DNA from: a virus
Length of the DNA: 21,099 nucleotides
Virus record (IMG/VR): IMGVR_UViG_3300029910_000099
Coordinates: 1-21,099 of that record
Strand: one strand, 5' to 3'
The notes under the pieces: model-generated
What the model saw: only the letters and a program-made list of their open reading frames with translations
Database searches by the model: none
Told to the model about the DNA's origin: nothing
Part shown: positions 6,463 to 13,294 of the stretch, one piece after another
Position numbering within the stretch: position 1 is the first letter of the stretch
How the letters are laid out: each line of letters begins with the position of its first letter
Program-made: the position numbers and the translations under genes

Positions 6463-6876
6463 ATGGCAGTTTCACCAGATCCAGGCAACAAAGACAGCGT
6501 AGCGCTCAACACGAAAGTGACGGCCGTGCAGACCGCGCTCACGGCGGCACCCGTCGGCAGCACAAGTGCTGTTGCGCTGACGAAGGCTCTCGCGCAAGCG
6601 CAGTCCGAACTTGTGCTCCATTACGTCGCCGCGGGGCGTGTGAGCCCTGCCGCGGTCCTTTCGACTCTAAGCACGCCGCCGGACGGCGACATCAACAGCC
6701 TTGCGCTGGCGTCGCGCGTCACGAGTCTCGCGACCGCGGTCTCAGCCGCAGTTGCGGGGAGCGCTTCGCAGAAGGCGCTGACGGTTGCCTTGGCCGCCGC
6801 GCAAAACGACTTGTTCAATCATTACGCAGCGCGTGGTCGCATCAGCGCGGCAACTGTTCTTTCGACGATGTCCTAA
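6463..6876 (+). CDS. Ala-rich protein made of two tandem 60-residue repeats
   Basis: This 137-residue protein consists of two copies of one helical module: residues 11-70 and 78-137. By hand alignment 33 of 60 positions are identical. Both copies share V-T near the front, a central AL(A)xAQ, HYxAxGR(V/I)S, and the ending AVLST(L/M)S or TVLSTMS. A third diverged copy forms the next gene. The composition (Ala, Ser, Thr, Val) suggests paired amphipathic helices, a possible coiled coil or oligomeric fibre. There is no signal peptide and no catalytic motif. AAGGAA precedes the ATG, which begins one base after the previous stop. I know no named family for it. Confidence 0.6.
   Translation: MAVSPDPGNKDSVALNTKVTAVQTALTAAPVGSTSAVALTKALAQAQSELVLHYVAAGRVSPAAVLSTLSTPPDGDINSLALASRVTSLATAVSAAVAGSASQKALTVALAAAQNDLFNHYAARGRISAATVLSTMS
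6493..6873 (+). repeat. Tandem duplication encoding two 60-residue modules
   Basis: Copy 1 is 6493-6672 and copy 2 is 6694-6873, offset by 67 codons. The protein copies are about 55% identical by hand, so the duplication is old. A third copy lies at 6922-7110 in the next gene. Confidence 0.75.
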
Positions 6877-6888
6877 GAGGAAATTTAG

Positions 6889-7113
6889 ATGGCAATTGCA
6901 ATTCCCGCGAGCGATGTGACCAACACCACGCTCAACGCCTATGTGACAGCGATCGGCACCGCGATCACCAACGCGCCGACCGGTTCGCCGATCGTCGCGC
7001 AGCTGATCCAGTTGAAGATCGCCGCGCAAGCTCAGCTTGTGGCGAGCCTGATGGCGACTCCCGGTGGTCTCACCCCGGGCGGCATTCTCACCGCAGCAAC
7101 CTACGGAACATAA
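6889..7113 (+). CDS. Single-module relative of the preceding repeat protein
   Basis: This 74-residue protein corresponds to one copy of the 60-residue module in the gene just upstream. Residues 12-74 line up: TLNAYVTAIGTAITNAPTGS matches the repeat front, and GGLTPGGILTAAT matches the GR(V/I)SxAxVLST end, although the HY pair is lost. AGAGGAAA lies upstream of the ATG, and the previous stop is 12 bases away. It is small, Ala/Thr-rich, without signal peptide or charged active-site residues. It probably arose by gene duplication and may co-assemble with its neighbour. Function unknown. Confidence 0.55.
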   Translation: MAIAIPASDVTNTTLNAYVTAIGTAITNAPTGSPIVAQLIQLKIAAQAQLVASLMATPGGLTPGGILTAATYGT

Positions 7114-7116
7114 CAG

Positions 7117-7473
7117 ATGGCAACTTGGATCAGTTTGAAACGCGCCTGCAAATACCCCGAGGTAGATCGGGTGTACAAGCGCGCTGGCCGTGGCCAGGGT
7201 ACTGCACAAGCCGCCCCTACGTACGTTCTTGGCACCTTGCAGAGCGCACCGGAGGGTTTCTTTCGCACGGTGATGAACTTCGTGCAGGGCTCCAACGCCG
7301 GCAACGGTCTTGGGCCGAACCTGCCCGCGTGGATCCGTTTGCGAACCGCCACCCTCGGCACGACGCAGTCGATACCGAACTGGCAGAACGTGCAGGTCGA
7401 TGTGACCGCAATCCCCGGCGTGCGCCCGCTCCGTGACAGCGGCAAGTGGACGAAGTTCGACCAGCAGTCTTAA
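7117..7473 (+). CDS. Hypothetical protein, likely shorter paralogue of the gene at 5302
   Basis: This 118-residue basic protein starts 3 bases after the previous stop. Hand alignment suggests it matches residues 67-148 of the 148-residue protein at 5302 in order: W4..L..A..YPEV.RV with W67..L..A..MPAI.RL, MNFVQ (53-57) with MNWFI, then AWIRLR ... IPNWQNVQVDVTAIPGVRPL (71-105) with VWAKFR ... VVQLKMVPGYYQPL. Similarity is low and needs a profile comparison. No recognised domain, signal peptide or membrane segment. It is followed by the first clear glycosyltransferase gene, as the 148-residue protein is followed by the Rossmann-like gene. A virion role is possible. Confidence 0.45.
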   Translation: MATWISLKRACKYPEVDRVYKRAGRGQGTAQAAPTYVLGTLQSAPEGFFRTVMNFVQGSNAGNGLGPNLPAWIRLRTATLGTTQSIPNWQNVQVDVTAIPGVRPLRDSGKWTKFDQQS

Positions 7474-7497
7474 GTTTTTCATCGGAGGAGAAGACCG

Positions 7498-8148
7498 ATG
7501 CATATCGTGCCGACACGGGGGCGCCCTGCGCTCCTGCAGAGATTCTTTGACGTGGGGCAACCTGCCGAAAAAGGTGTCGTGGTCATCGACGCCGACCAGT
7601 GGGCGATGTACGAGAACGTACGCCTCCCTGCGAGTTGGACGCGCCTGAAGGTTCCTTCGATGCGCGGGTTCGTGTGGAAAGCCAACGCAGGCTTCGAAGC
7701 GTTCCCCGACGAGCCCTGGTACGCGTGGGGCGGCGATGACTGCATTGGCCGCACGAAGGGCTGGGATACGATCCTGTCGGCTGCCACGGTCGGCGGGTTC
7801 GTGTCGTGGGGCGATGATCTCCACGCGCACAAGTGCACGCATCCGTTTATCGACGGGGGGTTGTGTCGCGCGCTCGGGCATGTCGCCTACCCTGCATTTA
7901 AATCGCAGTACGTCGACTATGTGTGGGAGCAGGTGGCGTACAGACTAGGCATCGCCCGCCCGCGCATGGACGTGATCCAAGAGGCTCATCACTTTATGCC
8001 GGCGCAGGGCGCGACGCGGCCGAAGATGCAGCCGGACCTCACGGTGTTCGAGAGTCGCTTCTTCCGGCAGGCCGACAAGAAGCTGGCAGACGAGCATCTG
8101 GAGCAGATCATCGATATGTTGGCTACTGCGTTGAAATGCGCGTCGTAA
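7498..8148 (+). CDS. Putative glycosyltransferase, GT-A type
   Basis: This 216-residue protein looks like a compact nucleotide-sugar-dependent glycosyltransferase. It begins MHIVPTRGRPALLQRFF, the N-terminal strand and loop typical of GT2-like GT-A enzymes. A second strand, GVVVIDADQ (residues 26-34), follows. KANAGFEAFP (61-70) is in the place of the usual K-x-N-x-G motif, and WGGDDC (77-82) resembles the metal-binding D-x-D site. HHFMP near residue 163 could supply a catalytic-site His. No membrane segment, so it acts in the cytoplasm. GGAGGAG lies 7 bases before the ATG. Donor and acceptor cannot be deduced. Its last 13 bases overlap the next gene. Confidence 0.65.
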   Translation: MHIVPTRGRPALLQRFFDVGQPAEKGVVVIDADQWAMYENVRLPASWTRLKVPSMRGFVWKANAGFEAFPDEPWYAWGGDDCIGRTKGWDTILSAATVGGFVSWGDDLHAHKCTHPFIDGGLCRALGHVAYPAFKSQYVDYVWEQVAYRLGIARPRMDVIQEAHHFMPAQGATRPKMQPDLTVFESRFFRQADKKLADEHLEQIIDMLATALKCAS

Positions 8149-8762
8149 CCATCCTGCGCTCCGGCCAGGACTTCGCGCCGGTCCACGTTCAGGCTCTGCA
8201 GAAGCAGATCCACAAGCACTCGCCCAACGTCGAGTTCTTGTGCATCGCCGATGTGCCGGTGCCGAAAGTTAAGACGGTCATAGCCGACTACGACTGGCCG
8301 ACGTGGTGGCTGAAGATGGAAATCTTCCGCCCGAGCATCGAGGCGCCGTTCCTGTACATGGACCTCGACACCGTCGTGCGCGGCCCGATCGATGACTTCT
8401 TCGAAGGCCATCTGCCTGGCACGATGACCGGTCTTCGGGACAGCCGCCCAGGCAAGTTCGGCAACGGCCTGCTGTGGGTGCCGGACGGCGTCAGCGAGTA
8501 TCTGTGGAACGAGTGGCTGCTGGATCCGAAGAAGCACATGGCGCATTACGAGAAGTCCTACGACAACCGCATACCGCGGTACGACCAGGGCTTCATGGAA
8601 GATCGGATCCCAGGTCAAAACTGGGAAGACATCCTGCCGGGTCGCCTGACGACAGCGCAGGAAGCGATGCATAAGGGCTTCCGCCCGGGGCAGGATATCG
8701 TGATTTGTTGGGGGCGCCGTCGCCCGTGGCACTTGCCGATGTTCTCGGGGCTCTACCGATGA
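8136..8762 (+). CDS. Putative glycosyltransferase (GT8-like), first of a tandem pair
   Basis: This 208-residue protein has the layout of a GT8-like (glycogenin-type) GT-A fold. It starts with strand MRVVTIL, has WPTWWLKMEIF near residues 54-64, and then LYMDLDTVV, with the D-x-D metal/nucleotide-sugar site at Asp75 and Asp77. NGLLWVPDG and YDQGFM are probable acceptor and active-site loops, and WGRRRPWH near the C-terminus matches the GKPxPW-type end of the family. The frame extends upstream, but the ATG at 8136 aligns with the start of its paralogue downstream, so it is preferred. It overlaps the preceding gene by 13 bases and the following one by four (ATGA), implying coupled translation. 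About 45% of the first 86 residues match the next gene. Substrate unknown. Confidence 0.7.
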   Translation: MRVVTILRSGQDFAPVHVQALQKQIHKHSPNVEFLCIADVPVPKVKTVIADYDWPTWWLKMEIFRPSIEAPFLYMDLDTVVRGPIDDFFEGHLPGTMTGLRDSRPGKFGNGLLWVPDGVSEYLWNEWLLDPKKHMAHYEKSYDNRIPRYDQGFMEDRIPGQNWEDILPGRLTTAQEAMHKGFRPGQDIVICWGRRRPWHLPMFSGLYR

Positions 8763-9400
8763 AGATCGTCACAGCATTGAACAGCGGCGGCGAATTCACG
8801 CCCGCGCACGTCCAGGCGCTGAAGCGCCAGTGCGATCACTACGCGCCGTTCACCGAGTTCGTGTGCATCACGAACAAGAAGGTGCCGGGTGTCGACTGCA
8901 TCCCGGATCCGAACGAATGGCCCGGCTGGTGGATCAAGATGAACGCGTTCGCGCCTTCCATGAAAGGCACGATTCTTTGGATGGACCTCGACACCGTGAT
9001 TGTCGGATCGCTTGAGGCGATTACGAGCACTAATCGCCTCACGCTGCTCCGGGACTTCTATCGCGACGGCAAAAGGCATATCGAAGGCTTGCAGGCGTCG
9101 CTGATGCTGCTACCTGAAGAAGATCGCGCAGAGCCTTACGAGTACTTCAGCAAAAGTGCGCGTACGTACATGGAGACGTACAAGACCAAGGGTGACCAGC
9201 CCTTGCTCGAGCGCTACTACCTGAAGCATGCGCGGCGTTGGCAGGATGTGCTTCCCGGCCAGATGGTTTCGTGGAAGGTTGACTGCTGCGGCGGGAACAT
9301 TTTCCGCAAGCCGGTGATTCCCGCGGATGCGCGGATTATAGTATTTCATGGCAAGCCCCGCCCGTGGGACTGCCAAGAGTGGGAGCATTTGTACCGATGA
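8759..9400 (+). CDS. Putative glycosyltransferase (GT8-like), second of a tandem pair
   Basis: This 213-residue protein is a paralogue of the gene before it: 39 of the first 86 residues are identical by hand, with no gaps. It keeps strand MKIVTAL, the block WPGWWIKMNAF, and LWMDLDTVI with Asp75 and Asp77 as the D-x-D site. The C-terminus is FHGKPRPWDCQEWEHLYR, closer to the canonical H-x-G-x-x-K-P-W end of GT8 enzymes than its partner, whose His and Gly differ. The middle has diverged more, which suggests different acceptors. The start ATG overlaps the previous stop in ATGA. A longer frame from 8705 is rejected because it would overlap the upstream gene by 58 bases. It overlaps tail tubular A by ATGA. 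Target unknown: virion protein or host surface glycan. Confidence 0.7.
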   Translation: MKIVTALNSGGEFTPAHVQALKRQCDHYAPFTEFVCITNKKVPGVDCIPDPNEWPGWWIKMNAFAPSMKGTILWMDLDTVIVGSLEAITSTNRLTLLRDFYRDGKRHIEGLQASLMLLPEEDRAEPYEYFSKSARTYMETYKTKGDQPLLERYYLKHARRWQDVLPGQMVSWKVDCCGGNIFRKPVIPADARIIVFHGKPRPWDCQEWEHLYR

Positions 9401-10002
9401 CCGCGCCAGCCCAGATCGTCACACAGACGCAGATCTCTATGATGAGCACAGCTCTTGTGCTCGCCGGCGAGAAGCCGTTGAACTCGATCACCGATCCGCG
9501 CTACGGCGCGCAGGTCGTCGCGTCTTTGTTCGATATGGTTTATGAGAACGAGCTGACCGCCAACCCCTGGCGCTTCTCGTGCAAGAAAGGTCAGCTCTCC
9601 CAGATCAACGGCATCCCGCTCAACGAGTGGCAGTATGCCTGGCAGATTCCCACCGATTGCATATCGATGATAGGCTTCTGGGGCGTAGGCCCTGACAAGC
9701 TCTACGAGATCTACGGCAACGTCATCTACACGAACATCGTGTCGAACCCGAGCGTCTCGCCCGCGGCGCTCATCGCCGAATACCAATTCAAGCCCGACCC
9801 GTCCACACTGCCGAGCTACTTCTCGCTGCTGGTGACGTTGGCGCTTGCCAAACACGTTGCCAAGCCGATCACGGAGTCGGACAGCAATCGCACGAAGTGT
9901 GAGCAGGCCTACGAGGTGCAGCGGAAGGTCGCCATGTTCGCCGACGCGCGCCAGCGCCCGAACCGTCCGCTCCAGCATCGGCCGTTCATCCAAGTTCGAT
10001 AA
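9397..10002 (+). CDS. Tail tubular protein A (T7 gp11-like adaptor)
   Basis: This 201-residue protein is the ring joining portal to nozzle in T7-type tails (T7 gp11, 196 residues). Family marks are the helical N-terminus with ALVLAGEKPLNSITDPRYGA at about residues 19-38, ENELTANPWRFSCKK near 51-65 (the 'l-x-x-x-x-W-x-F' motif), and EWQYAWQIPTDCISM near 78-92 (the 'w-x-Y-a-y-x-l-P-x-D' motif). A helix-rich C-terminus (LPSYFSLLVTLALAKHVAKP) completes the expected pattern. The ATG at 9397 overlaps the preceding glycosyltransferase stop in ATGA, and its own stop shares a base with tail tubular B. No signal or membrane segment. Assignment is firm on motif, size and order. Confidence 0.88.
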   Translation: MTAPAQIVTQTQISMMSTALVLAGEKPLNSITDPRYGAQVVASLFDMVYENELTANPWRFSCKKGQLSQINGIPLNEWQYAWQIPTDCISMIGFWGVGPDKLYEIYGNVIYTNIVSNPSVSPAALIAEYQFKPDPSTLPSYFSLLVTLALAKHVAKPITESDSNRTKCEQAYEVQRKVAMFADARQRPNRPLQHRPFIQVR

Positions 10003-12683
10003 TGGCGAATATTCTAACCCACACAACGCAGAGCAACTTCCTTTCGGGAGTGCTCGACCCGCGTACGCAGGGTCGTGTGGATACCTCTGCTTATATCTCG
10101 AGCATGCTCGTTGGCACGAATGTCGAGCTGAGCCATCTCGGCGGCGTGAGTCGACGGCGCGGCATGCCGTACTGCGCGACGATGCCGAACCAGCTGAGCC
10201 TGCTTTCAGGCACCTACACCGTGCCGAACGGCGGCACGTTTCTTTGGTCGCCCGCGGGCAACAGCTACTACGTTTCGGCCGGCGCGCCTGCGACTGCCGG
10301 TGTCGCGCTAGGCTCGAGTCAGTGGGGCACATACTCGACGGCCACGACAACCGGCATCAGCACGAACAACCCCTACGTTGTCGTCCAAGTTGATTTAGGC
10401 TCGGCGCAGCAGGTGCTGTTCGCAGACGTTGTCGGCCTGTCTTTGTCGGCCGGCGCCAGCAGCACACAGTTCGCGATCCAGTACAGCACCGATAACTCGA
10501 CGTGGGTGACAGTGCCGACCGGGGGCGCCCTGCCGCAGCTCGACAGCAGCAACGGCACGCCTGCCGGCAATGACACGTACGGCGGCCCGGGGTACACGTA
10601 CCGCGCCGTCGGCCCGATCACAGCCCGCTACTGGCGCGTCGCGCGCGTGGGCGCAACCAACCTAGGCACCGACGTCGTAGGCATTGGCGACTTCTCTCTG
10701 TGGGCTGACTCAGGCATCGTGTCCGGCGGCCGTCTTCTGTCATTCGAAGTTTCAGTCGGCGAGCAGTATTTGATTGCCGTAACGGATCGCAGCGGCAACG
10801 TGTTCAATGCGAATACCGGCGGGCTCGTGCAGCAGATCGCTCTGCCCTACGCGAGCGCGGATCTGCCCTTGGTGGACGCGCAAGCCTCTGCAGAGTCGAT
10901 GGGCATCGTGCACCAGACCTATGCGCCGCTGTTCGTAATCAGACAGACCTCCCCGCTTGCGCCGTCGACGACGCCGCAGTACGGCACGTACTACAATTTT
11001 CAAGCGTTTCCGATGGTGTTCGACCTGATACCGCAGGTCTACTATGCCGACAGCAAGAGCCCGACGCCAACCTCCGATATTCAGACGTTCCAGTTTAACA
11101 ACGGCTGGGTGGTTGGCGACACCTTTACGGTCACGCTGCTTACAGATACGACCGGCCCGATCGTTTACTCAGGCGATGGCGCGACTACAGCCACCGCTAT
11201 CCAAACTGCGGTGCAGGCGCTTTGGGCTGTCAACGGCTTCTCAGGTGTGTCGGTCGTAAGTAACGGCAGCTACGCCTACACCGTTACGTTCGCGAACGCA
11301 GCCGCTGCGCCGATCGGCGCGATAGCGATCACTTCGCTTTCTTCGAACGCTACGGCCACCGCTACAGAGACCCAGGTCGGCATCTCTGCGCAGGAGAACG
11401 TGTGGAGTCCCGTGCGCGGCTACCCCGGCACGATCTCGTTCTTCCAGGGCCGCATGTACTTCGGCGGCTTGCTTTCGCAGCCCGAGTCAATCGTTGGCAG
11501 CTGGGTCAACAGCATCCTTAACTTCTCAACCGCGCAAGGTCTCGACGATCAGGCGATCTACGTCACCATGAACGGTGTTGCGTTGAACGCGGTCAACGGA
11601 CTCTTCCCCGGCAAGTCGCTCTGCGTGTTCACGACCGGCGGTGAGTTCCGCTTCGTGAACGACCAGAACCAGCCGGTCGTGCCGACGAGTTCACCGACGA
11701 ACCAGACGCAGTACGGCGGCGCGCATATCAAGCCGGTCATGCTCGACGGCAACATCATTTTCGTGCAGCGGAACCTGAATTCGATCCGCGACTTCCAGTT
11801 CGACTACACTGTCGACCAGTACAACTCGCTCGGCGTGTCTGCGCTCGTCCCCAACCTGATTTACAACGTACGGGACATCGCGGCCTGGCAGGGTGCGATC
11901 GAGGAGGAGTTGAACCTTCTCTTCGTCTGCAACGGCACGAACCCTAGCACGGACTTCGACGCATACCCGAGCGGTAGTTGCTCTGTCTACAACACGCGCA
12001 AAGAAGTCGGTGTGCAGGCGTGGGTCAACTGGCAGACGCAGGGGTTATACAAGAACGTCGTTGCGGTCGTCGAGAACATTTTCTTCTTGGTCCAGCGCGT
12101 ACTGAACGGCGTGACGGTGCTCACTCTAGAGCAGCCGACGCAGAACACGTATATGGACTGCTCGTACTACACAGCCGCGGCAACAGCAGGGCAGACACAG
12201 ATCTCAGGGCTCACTTGGCTCAACGGCATGTCGGTGCGAGTGCTCGCCGATGGCTACGTGCTCGACACGCAGACAATATCCGGCGGCGTGTGCCCGCTCA
12301 CCTCGGGCGGTGTCGTCTACACCACAGCAGGCGGCGTGGTCGAGATCGGGCTGAACTTCAACCCGACCGTGACGCCGATGCCGTTGCAGACCGTGCGATT
12401 CCCGACGGGAACGAACTTGACGCACAAGAAGCGTATCGTCGCGATCCGCGCGAAGGTGCGCGAGACACAGGGCCTCTACGCGAACGGCAACCTCCTGCAG
12501 CTCGCTCAGCTCGACAACTTCAGCATGGACTCAGGCCCGCTGCCGCTGTACACCGGCGTCGTCGAGCTGGAAGAATCCACGAATTGGGATCAGGAAGAAG
12601 ACAAGATGGTGACCTTTACTCAGGTGGATCCGCTGCCTATGCAGATCCTGTTCCTCGACGTCGAACTTTCCGGTGAGCAATAA
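10002..12683 (+). CDS. Tail tubular protein B (T7 gp12-like nozzle) with inserted discoidin-like domain
   Basis: This 893-residue protein forms the tail nozzle (T7 gp12, 794 residues). The start is typical: NFLSGVLDPRTQGRVDTSAY, then HLGGVSRRRGM near residues 46-56. The core motif is GYPGTISFFQGRMYFGG near 471-487, and the C-terminus has DPLPMQILFL. Two extra segments explain the length. Residues about 95-238 look like an F5/8 type C (discoidin) jelly roll: VVVQVDLGSAQQV, IQYSTDNSTWVTVP and ARYWRV. Residues about 353-460 (VGDTFTVTLLTDTTGPIVYS ... YTVTFANAAAAP) resemble a beta domain often repeated in phage tail proteins. Discoidin domains often bind glycans, so a receptor role is plausible. 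It is coupled to both neighbours by TAATG overlaps. Confidence 0.88.
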   Translation: MANILTHTTQSNFLSGVLDPRTQGRVDTSAYISSMLVGTNVELSHLGGVSRRRGMPYCATMPNQLSLLSGTYTVPNGGTFLWSPAGNSYYVSAGAPATAGVALGSSQWGTYSTATTTGISTNNPYVVVQVDLGSAQQVLFADVVGLSLSAGASSTQFAIQYSTDNSTWVTVPTGGALPQLDSSNGTPAGNDTYGGPGYTYRAVGPITARYWRVARVGATNLGTDVVGIGDFSLWADSGIVSGGRLLSFEVSVGEQYLIAVTDRSGNVFNANTGGLVQQIALPYASADLPLVDAQASAESMGIVHQTYAPLFVIRQTSPLAPSTTPQYGTYYNFQAFPMVFDLIPQVYYADSKSPTPTSDIQTFQFNNGWVVGDTFTVTLLTDTTGPIVYSGDGATTATAIQTAVQALWAVNGFSGVSVVSNGSYAYTVTFANAAAAPIGAIAITSLSSNATATATETQVGISAQENVWSPVRGYPGTISFFQGRMYFGGLLSQPESIVGSWVNSILNFSTAQGLDDQAIYVTMNGVALNAVNGLFPGKSLCVFTTGGEFRFVNDQNQPVVPTSSPTNQTQYGGAHIKPVMLDGNIIFVQRNLNSIRDFQFDYTVDQYNSLGVSALVPNLIYNVRDIAAWQGAIEEELNLLFVCNGTNPSTDFDAYPSGSCSVYNTRKEVGVQAWVNWQTQGLYKNVVAVVENIFFLVQRVLNGVTVLTLEQPTQNTYMDCSYYTAAATAGQTQISGLTWLNGMSVRVLADGYVLDTQTISGGVCPLTSGGVVYTTAGGVVEIGLNFNPTVTPMPLQTVRFPTGTNLTHKKRIVAIRAKVRETQGLYANGNLLQLAQLDNFSMDSGPLPLYTGVVELEESTNWDQEEDKMVTFTQVDPLPMQILFLDVELSGEQ

Positions 12684-13294
12684 TGGGTAGCATTTCGGTT
12701 CCGACGATTGCCGCTGTTGGTGCGGAGGCATCCGCAGATGCCGCCGCTGCTGCTTCGGCCTCTGCTGCCGCTGCGGCTGCGACAGTAGGCACCGCCGCCG
12801 GCGCTGCAGATCTTACCGCCGCCACAGCGGCGAGCCTTGCCACGGCCGCTTCAGGAGCAACTGCTTCTGCGACTCTCGCGGGTGGATCAATCTTCACGCT
12901 CGGCAACGCCTCCCTCGCAGCTACCGCTCTGAGCGGGATCGGCGGGGCTTACGAGAAGCACGTCCAGGGCGTCGCAGCGAGCAACGACGCGAAGGACAAG
13001 GCCCGGCAGGCCGGGCTCGAGGCTGCACAGAAGCAGATCGGTATTCGGCAGAACATGCTACGCGCGCTCTCCTCGCAGAACGCGCAGGCCGGTCAGGGCG
13101 GCATTGGCACGGGCGGCAGCTTCGGTGCGAACGTAGGCCGGCAGATCAGCCAGAATCAAAACGACTTGCTCGCGCTTTCCGCGGACACCAGCGGCCAGCA
13201 GCAGCAGTACGGATCGCAAGCAGCCGCGGCGTCGCAGGGCGGCAACGTGGGCGCAGGCCTCTCGCTGCTTGACACCGGCGCGAAGTTACTATAA
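12683..13294 (+). CDS. Internal virion protein, T7 gp14-like
   Basis: This 203-residue protein matches T7 gp14 (196 residues) in size, position and composition. Residues 12-80 are Ala-dominated and hydrophobic, suitable for insertion in the host outer membrane, as gp14 is reported to do on ejection. The second half has a long polar helix and the family-like stretch QNMLRALSSQNAQAGQGGIG then GTGGSF near residues 126-151, and an Asn/Gln-rich segment (QISQNQNDLL). It ends in Gly/Gln-rich sequence. Start and stop both overlap neighbours as TAATG. No catalytic residues are expected or seen. In the capsid it should be part of the inner core and leave first during infection. Confidence 0.75.
   Translation: MGSISVPTIAAVGAEASADAAAAASASAAAAAATVGTAAGAADLTAATAASLATAASGATASATLAGGSIFTLGNASLAATALSGIGGAYEKHVQGVAASNDAKDKARQAGLEAAQKQIGIRQNMLRALSSQNAQAGQGGIGTGGSFGANVGRQISQNQNDLLALSADTSGQQQQYGSQAAAASQGGNVGAGLSLLDTGAKLL

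Noticed and set aside
7923-8135. Upstream extension of the first GT8-like gene
   Set aside because: It would overlap the previous gene by over 200 bases, and the paralogue begins at the residue matching ATG 8136.
9364-9396. Upstream extension of tail tubular A
   Set aside because: It overlaps the glycosyltransferase C-terminus; ATG 9397 gives the common ATGA overlap and the family's usual length.
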